Assembly (NCBI GenBank): GCA_036897625.1
Contig: JAYMTA010000722.1
Location: forward strand, 1-24,903
Reading direction: 5' to 3'
From: Pelargonium cotyledonis
Taxonomy: Eukaryota > Streptophyta > Magnoliopsida > Geraniales > Geraniaceae
Length of the DNA: 24,903 nt
A program made the position numbers and the translations under genes. Below the pieces are notes generated by a model that ran no database searches, was not told the origin of the DNA, and saw nothing but the letters and a program-made list of their open reading frames with translations. Below, piece by piece: positions 20,694 to 24,903 of the stretch. The first letter of the stretch is position 1, and each line of letters begins with the position of its first letter.

Positions 20694-21901
20694 GTCGATG
20701 TGCACTAGTTCATGAGCACCAAGACTTTGCCATCATTCTAGAGGGGATGTAGCATAAAATAGCGTCAGATGACGCACACTAAGAGTACTTACTAACAGTG
20801 GCTGTGCTGAAAGTCTGGATTCCATCTGCAACATTCAAGCTCCCGGTGATCCTCGTCTTTGTCGGGCCATCTCCGAGCAGCACGACGCTCGTCATATGCT
20901 TGCTAAATACCACCTGCTCCGTATACACTCCTTCCTTCACATGAATCACAAAACTTTCCTGGTTCTCCTCCGGAACATCCCTGAGAGCCTCATTGATGGA
21001 CTTGTACTTCCCGGAACCATCCTTGGCTACCACTACATTCGGTTTCAGCTCCTTGATGCTCGCACCGAGCAACCTCCTCACCCATGCCGGCGCCCCTCCC
21101 TCCTCTAGGAGCCGCCGATTGCTCAGCCCTTTTACGCTCAATGACTCGAACATGTTTGCGACCTCCTCCACCATGGCAATCCCGTTTTGCGTGAGCTCGA
21201 GGGACGTTTCCAAGAACTCCTTCATCTTCTCCTTAGCCTCGCCCGTCGTTTTATCGAACCCGTCTAGGCACGTTTGTTGGAACGTCAGCGCCCCGCTAAG
21301 CCAAATCTTGAGGTCCTCTAGGTACTCCTCCATCTTATTCGGGTCGTACTCATCGACCTCGCTCATTGATCTCCTAAGGTCGTCGATGGATGAGTCCAAG
21401 AGCTCCTTGCAGTTCTTCAGTGCCTGCTTACCCATGTCGTCTTTGGCGAGATCTTGAATTGTTTCAGAGTCTTTTACCGCTTTCTCGAGCTTCTGCGCCG
21501 CCACCTCGAACCCCCTTTTGACGAGTTCTTTGGGGTTTGAGGTATTCGTCCCCTTCAGGCTTTCTACGCAGGTGTGTCGATAATCGGTTGGTTGACATAT
21601 TTTTTCCACCACCTTGTTTGATGACTTGAGTTGCTCCTCTTCAGCTTCGGCTTTTTCGGCGGCTTTTTCTCCTTCGTATTCCTTTTCAGAACGGAAGACG
21701 GTTAGGGCCACGGCGGTGGCGATGATCACCAGAACAATGCATGAAACGGCTATAATGCCAGTTTGTCTAGACATGTTTTAAAACCTAGAAAATGAGAAAG
21801 ATTCAAAAAAGGGTAAGAAGCATGCAGAGCTGTTGGGGGCTTTGTCGGATTTTGGATTCTGCCCCTTAGGCTCTGATTTTTGGGGAAAATGAGGGAAGAC
21901 C

Positions 21902-21910
21902 CTATTTATG
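21902..21910 (-). promoter_or_regulatory. Candidate TATA box of the pectinesterase relic
   Basis: On the gene strand it reads CATAAATAG, about 128 nt upstream of the ATG at 21774. A CCAAT-like motif lies about 20 nt further upstream. Position and sequence fit a plant core promoter; there is no expression evidence. Confidence 0.4.
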
Positions 21911-21959
21911 TAACTAGTAGGAACCAATGGTTTGCAATGCTTTGTACATCCGCAAACCA

Positions 21960-22236
21960 ATTTGAAGTGGAGAGTATTTGGTGGGAGAGGATGGTTAAAA
22001 TACTTTATACAAAACTAAGTTAGTTTGGTATGCTATTTAACTAGATTTCTTTATTCAAATTAAAAATAGAATCCATGAGCAATGAAAAGTCTAAGTGCAC
22101 ATGATTTATGTATCAATCTCTCAATAAAAAACGACGAAGAAGATATATGATATTACTACCAATCAAGTTATCTCCAACTGACATCTATATTTTTTTAGAG
22201 AACATGACGATGATTGTATTCTATTAAAGAATTAAT
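21960..22236. other. Intergenic, nothing recognised
   Basis: Single-copy AT-rich DNA between the pectinesterase promoter and the tandem duplication. No frame, repeat or motif was noted. Confidence 0.5.
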
Positions 22237-23090
22237 TGATTTTGTCTTTTTTGTACTAACATTTTTTTTTTGAGTTAGGTCACTAATTATAGTTTTGTCA
22301 TATTTGAGTCTTTGTAAACTATTTTCTTAAAAAATTTATTAAGCTCACGACTCAACCGACTATAACTTGTCTTCATGTAATTGTCACATTTTGCAATACA
22401 CAATCCTTAATATATTTAGTAACTTTTGACTACCTTTAACTATCAAAAACTCTTTCGTCCTTTAAATTGCAAAATGACCTAATTATCCTTCGTCTATTTT
22501 AATTATTGACCATCATGTACTTTTATATTTGAGTCAAATGTTAGAATTAGGGTTAAAATTTTTGTTGGCTGAAGGAATTTTGGATTTGTGTTCGGTTTGT
22601 GCTGGATTTGGGTAGGATGAACAAGAAATAAGCGAATTTATCGGCGAAACTTTGTTCTTGACCGATGAAGAAGGGTAAAATTGCCATTTCAAATTTTTTG
22701 AAGTCATGTAATGTGCACATGATGAGATATGGCGTTTTCCCGTTAAAGTTAAGTGACGGGAAAAGCTCTTGGTAGTCGAGGATAAAAAAATGAAATGTAG
22801 TCTGTTGCAAAATGTGTCATTTATATGATAGTTTTCAGTAATTATTCATATTCAAAATAATAAACACACAACATTTTTATTCCATTGCAACTACTGTTTC
22901 AATGTTTTGAACGCTTTTTTTTTCTTTTCATGGTGTCAAAAGCTTTTGAGAAAAATTATGGTCTTGTAATCCTAGTGTCTCTTCAAAGGAGACTATACAT
23001 AGTAGAACTTAAAAGAGAACTCCATTTCGTTGCTTAGTAAAATGTGTAAAATTATGACTTGAATTAGGTAGTTCACTTTTATGAGCTTAT

Positions 23091-23368
23091 TGTCACGTCC
23101 CGTAAGAATGGTCTCCCCCAGGCGCCCAAAAGGGTGGTCTTCGCCATGCTTCATATTCCAATACTTGCGAGACGGATGCTGATCAGTGTGATACTTGTGC
23201 ATGTATAACCTCTTTTGCCAAGATATGTGCTTATTATGCTTGACGCCCATGGATAAGGCTGGTCCCTTCTCTCCGGAAACGAGGGATTAGAGGCGCCTCG
23301 CGGGTCCGTTCCTCTCGGTCCGTGACAAGTGGTATAAGAGCGGGTTCAGGACACGTAGCAAACCATTC
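23091..23368 (+). mobile_element. Truncated TRIM copy: LTR, primer-binding site and the start of the interior
   Basis: The LTR is 23091-23327 (237 bp), starting TGTCACG and ending CGTGACA, a perfect 7 bp terminal inversion. After AG comes TGGTATAAGAGC (23330-23341), which matches the initiator-Met tRNA primer site TGGTATCAGAGC at 11 of 12 bases. The interior breaks off after about 30 bp at the tandem-duplication junction. There is no polypurine tract or second LTR of its own. Confidence 0.85.
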
Positions 23369-24486
23369 ACCGTATGATTTTGTCTTTTTTGTACCAACAT
23401 TTTTTTTTAGTTAGGTCACCAATTATAGTTTTGTCATATTTGAGTCTTTGTAAACTATTTTTTTTTTAAAAATTTATTAAGCTCACGACTCAACCGACTA
23501 TAACTTGTCTTCATGTAATTGTCACATTTTGCAATACACTATCCTTAAAATATTTAGTAACTTTTGACTACCCTTAACTATCAAAAACTCTTTCGTCTGT
23601 TAAATTGCAAAATGACCTAATTATCCTTTGTCTATTTTAATTATTGACCATCATGTACTTTTATATTTGAGTCAAATGTTAGGATTAGTGTTAAATTTTT
23701 GTTGGCTGAAGAAATTTTGGATTTGTGTTGAATTTGTGTTCGATTTGTGCTGGATTTGTGTAGGATGAACAAGAAATAAGCAAATTTATCGGCGAAAATT
23801 TGTTCTTGACCGATAAAGAAGGGTAAAATTGCCATTTCAAATTTTTTGAAGTCATGTAATGTGCACATGATGAGATATGACGTTTTTCTGTTAAATTTAA
23901 GTGACGGGAAAAGCTCTTGGTAGTTGAGGATAAAAAAATGAAATGTAGTCTGTTGCAAAATATGTTAGTTATATGGTAGTTTTCAGTAATTATTCATATT
24001 CAAAATAATAAACACACAACATTTTTATTCCATTGCGACTACTGTTTTCTTCGTTCAATGTTTTGAACGCTTTTTTTTTTCATTTCATGGTATCAAAAGC
24101 TTTTGAGAAAAATTATGGTCTTGTAATCCTAGTGTCTCTTCAAATGAGACTATACATAGTAAAACTTAAAAGAGAACTCCATTTGGTTGGTTAGTAAAAT
24201 CTGTAAAATTATAACTTGAATTAGGCAGTTCACTTTTAGGAGCTTATTGTCACGTCTCGTGAGAATGGTCTCCCCTAGGCGCCTAAAAGGGTGGTCTTCG
24301 CCATGCGGCATACTCCAATACTTGCGAGACGGATGCTGATCAGTGTGGTACTTGTGCAGGTATAGACTCTTTTGCCAGGATTTGTGCTTATTATGCTTGA
24401 CGCCCATGGATAAGGCTGATCCCTTCTCTCCGGAAACGGGGGATTAGGGGCGCCTCGCGGGTCCGTTTTTCTCGGTCTGTGACAAG

Positions 24487-24498
24487 TGGTATAAGAGC
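24487..24498 (+). other. TRIM primer-binding site (initiator-Met tRNA type)
   Basis: TGGTATAAGAGC, two bases after the LTR end. It differs at one position from the plant initiator-Met site TGGTATCAGAGC. The identical variant is present in the duplicated copy at 23330-23341, so the variant predates the duplication or is a feature of the family. Confidence 0.8.
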
Positions 24499-24879
24499 GG
24501 GTTCAGGATACGTAGCCAACCATCCTCTGCATGTGGCAGATGCAGATGGTTCGCAGTGGCATACGTCTCCTGAACGATCTATGGGAAGAATCATGGGCTC
24601 AAGCGTGGATGCGGCAAAGGATGGTGGAGTAAATTGAAGACCAGCGTCGAGTTCTTTAACGACGTGCTGAATTGGGCGAGCGACGTACCTTAGGATTACG
24701 TGTGCCTAATAGGAAGGTCCTGGGGGACGGATAACGGTCTTGCACAAAGGGTTGGAGGTGGGGGTACACTAATTTTGCTGCTGCGGCAAGGGATCCGCGT
24801 GGTTTGGCAGCGTACTGCACAGGGCGCAAGGAAGCGACTTTAGCACAATTTTGTCCGCGACGAGGGCATTCGCGGATTG

Positions 24880-24891
24880 AGTGGGGGGGAA
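24880..24891 (+). other. TRIM polypurine tract
   Basis: A G-rich run (AGTGGGGGGGAA) directly abuts the TGTCACG that starts the 3' LTR, the position where plus-strand synthesis is primed in LTR elements. Confidence 0.75.
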
Positions 24892-24903
24892 TGTCACGTC
24901 CCG

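Larger units (their letters stand above)
20107..20792 (-). other. Intron of the pectinesterase relic (686 bp)
   Basis: The donor is TTA/GTAAGTACTC and the acceptor is TATGAACAG. The split codon gives Ser328 and joins TATV to VIGNSF, as in the family. The intron contains a three-copy short repeat and a transposon-like segment. Confidence 0.85.
19409..21774 (-). pseudogene. Type I pectin methylesterase with PMEI pro-region, stopped inside its active-site motif
   Basis: Exon 1 is 21774-20793 and exon 2 is 20106-19409, joined by a GT-AG intron; together they span 559 codons plus the final stop. Features in order: a signal anchor (residues 6-27), an acidic linker, a PME-inhibitor domain (about 55-205) with its four Cys (60, 69, 122, 169), two RRLL processing motifs (220-223, 233-236), then the catalytic domain from VVVAKDGSGKYKSINEAL. 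Active enzymes have YQDTLY with the catalytic acid/base Asp; here it reads YQGTI followed by TAA (codon 377, 19958-19960). The nucleophile motif DFIFG (Asp395) and the LGRP arginine (463) survive, though the following Trp is Arg. No frameshift is present. Active family members demethylate cell-wall pectin. This copy should make at most a 376-residue product that keeps the inhibitor domain. Best seen as a young pseudogene. Confidence 0.9.
22237..24527. repeat. 1.1 kb tandem duplication with its breakpoint inside a TRIM
   Basis: Unit 1 starts with TGATTTTGTCTTTTTTGTAC at 22237 and continues to about 23368. Unit 2 starts with the same phrase at 23375 and continues to about 24527. Alignment is collinear with scattered substitutions and small indels, including an extra ATTTGTGTT-type repeat near 23725-23745. 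Each unit contains about 850 bp of anonymous AT-rich DNA followed by a 237 bp LTR, a primer-binding site and about 30 bp of TRIM interior. The parallel open frames (22553-22810 and 23641-23958; 22993-23250 and 24150-24407, all minus) are duplicates of each other and show no protein family. Confidence 0.93.
24248..24903 (+). mobile_element. TRIM retrotransposon, right LTR cut by the window edge
   Basis: The 5' LTR is 24248-24484 (237 bp, TGTCACG to CTGTGACA), the primer-binding site 24487-24498, the interior 24485-24891 (407 bp) and the polypurine tract about 24880-24891. The first 12 bases of the 3' LTR (TGTCACGTCCCG) occupy 24892-24903. With a full second LTR the element would be about 881 bp, within the TRIM size class, far too small for gag-pol. 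The interior has only a 33-codon frame (ATG 24531, stop 24630-24632). TRIMs must be moved by the enzymes of larger retrotransposons. The expected 5 bp target duplicate CTTAT (24243-24247) would lie just outside the window. Confidence 0.85.

Noticed and set aside
20993-21457. 154-codon plus-strand frame
   Set aside because: It is antisense to pectinesterase exon 1, with Ser-rich shadow composition.
24085-24098. TGGTATCAAAAGC as a second retrotransposon primer-binding site
   Set aside because: It resembles the Met-tRNA site, but no LTR boundary is visible before it, and the copy in unit 1 (near 22931) reads TGGTGTCAAAAGC. Chance similarity is more likely.
22993-24407. Paired 85-codon minus-strand frames as a duplicated gene
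   Set aside because: Both lie across the left edge and body of the TRIM LTR and are duplicates because of the tandem duplication. No known protein family and no start or promoter context.
1-24903. A previously undescribed multi-gene system
   Set aside because: The three genes belong to known, unrelated plant families, and everything between them is transposon-derived or featureless. I could not support a novel system from this sequence.

Overview
The window is nuclear DNA of a flowering plant, most likely a woody eudicot. The support is intron-rich genes with GT-AG splice sites, plant-specific gene families, AT-rich introns and intergenic DNA, and plant-type transposable elements (TRIM, hAT, Stowaway and PIF-like MITEs, a tRNA-derived SINE). 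The protein sequences read like Rosaceae orthologues, but that is an impression from memory and not something the DNA proves. There is no sign of an operon, plasmid or phage.

Layout. 1-2953 holds no gene I can support; it has an LTR-like promoter stretch, degenerate short repeats and a foldback MITE (1985-2315). 2954-7618 (minus) is a complete five-exon Pur-alpha nucleic-acid-binding protein gene. Its 3.4 kb second intron carries a Stowaway MITE, and its first intron appears to use a GC donor. 7619-11655 is the 4.0 kb region between two divergent genes. It is packed with telo-box motifs, a SINE, a PIF-like MITE (9791-10428) and an 833 bp hAT element with a perfect 8 bp target duplication (10501-11333). 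11656-18879 (plus) is a complete 17-exon IBR3/ACAD10-11-type gene, a kinase-like domain fused to an acyl-CoA dehydrogenase, ending in a peroxisomal AKL signal. 19409-21774 (minus, convergent with IBR3) is a two-exon type I pectin methylesterase. It is intact over 559 codons except for an in-frame TAA and a lost catalytic Asp, both inside the YQDTLY active-site motif, so it reads as a pseudogene. 22237 to about 24527 is a 1.1 kb tandem duplication whose breakpoint lies inside a TRIM retrotransposon. The complete TRIM copy runs from 24248 off the right edge.

The three genes do not form a pathway: one is a nuclear DNA/RNA-binding protein, one a peroxisomal beta-oxidation-type enzyme implicated in converting indole-3-butyric acid to auxin, and one a relic cell-wall enzyme. 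I found no new multi-gene system. The most unusual things here are the active-site-centred decay of the pectinesterase, the tandem duplication that broke inside a TRIM, the GC-AG intron, and the telo-box inverted pair near a Pur-alpha gene. All exon boundaries were derived by hand from splice signals, reading phase and family knowledge, without transcript data.
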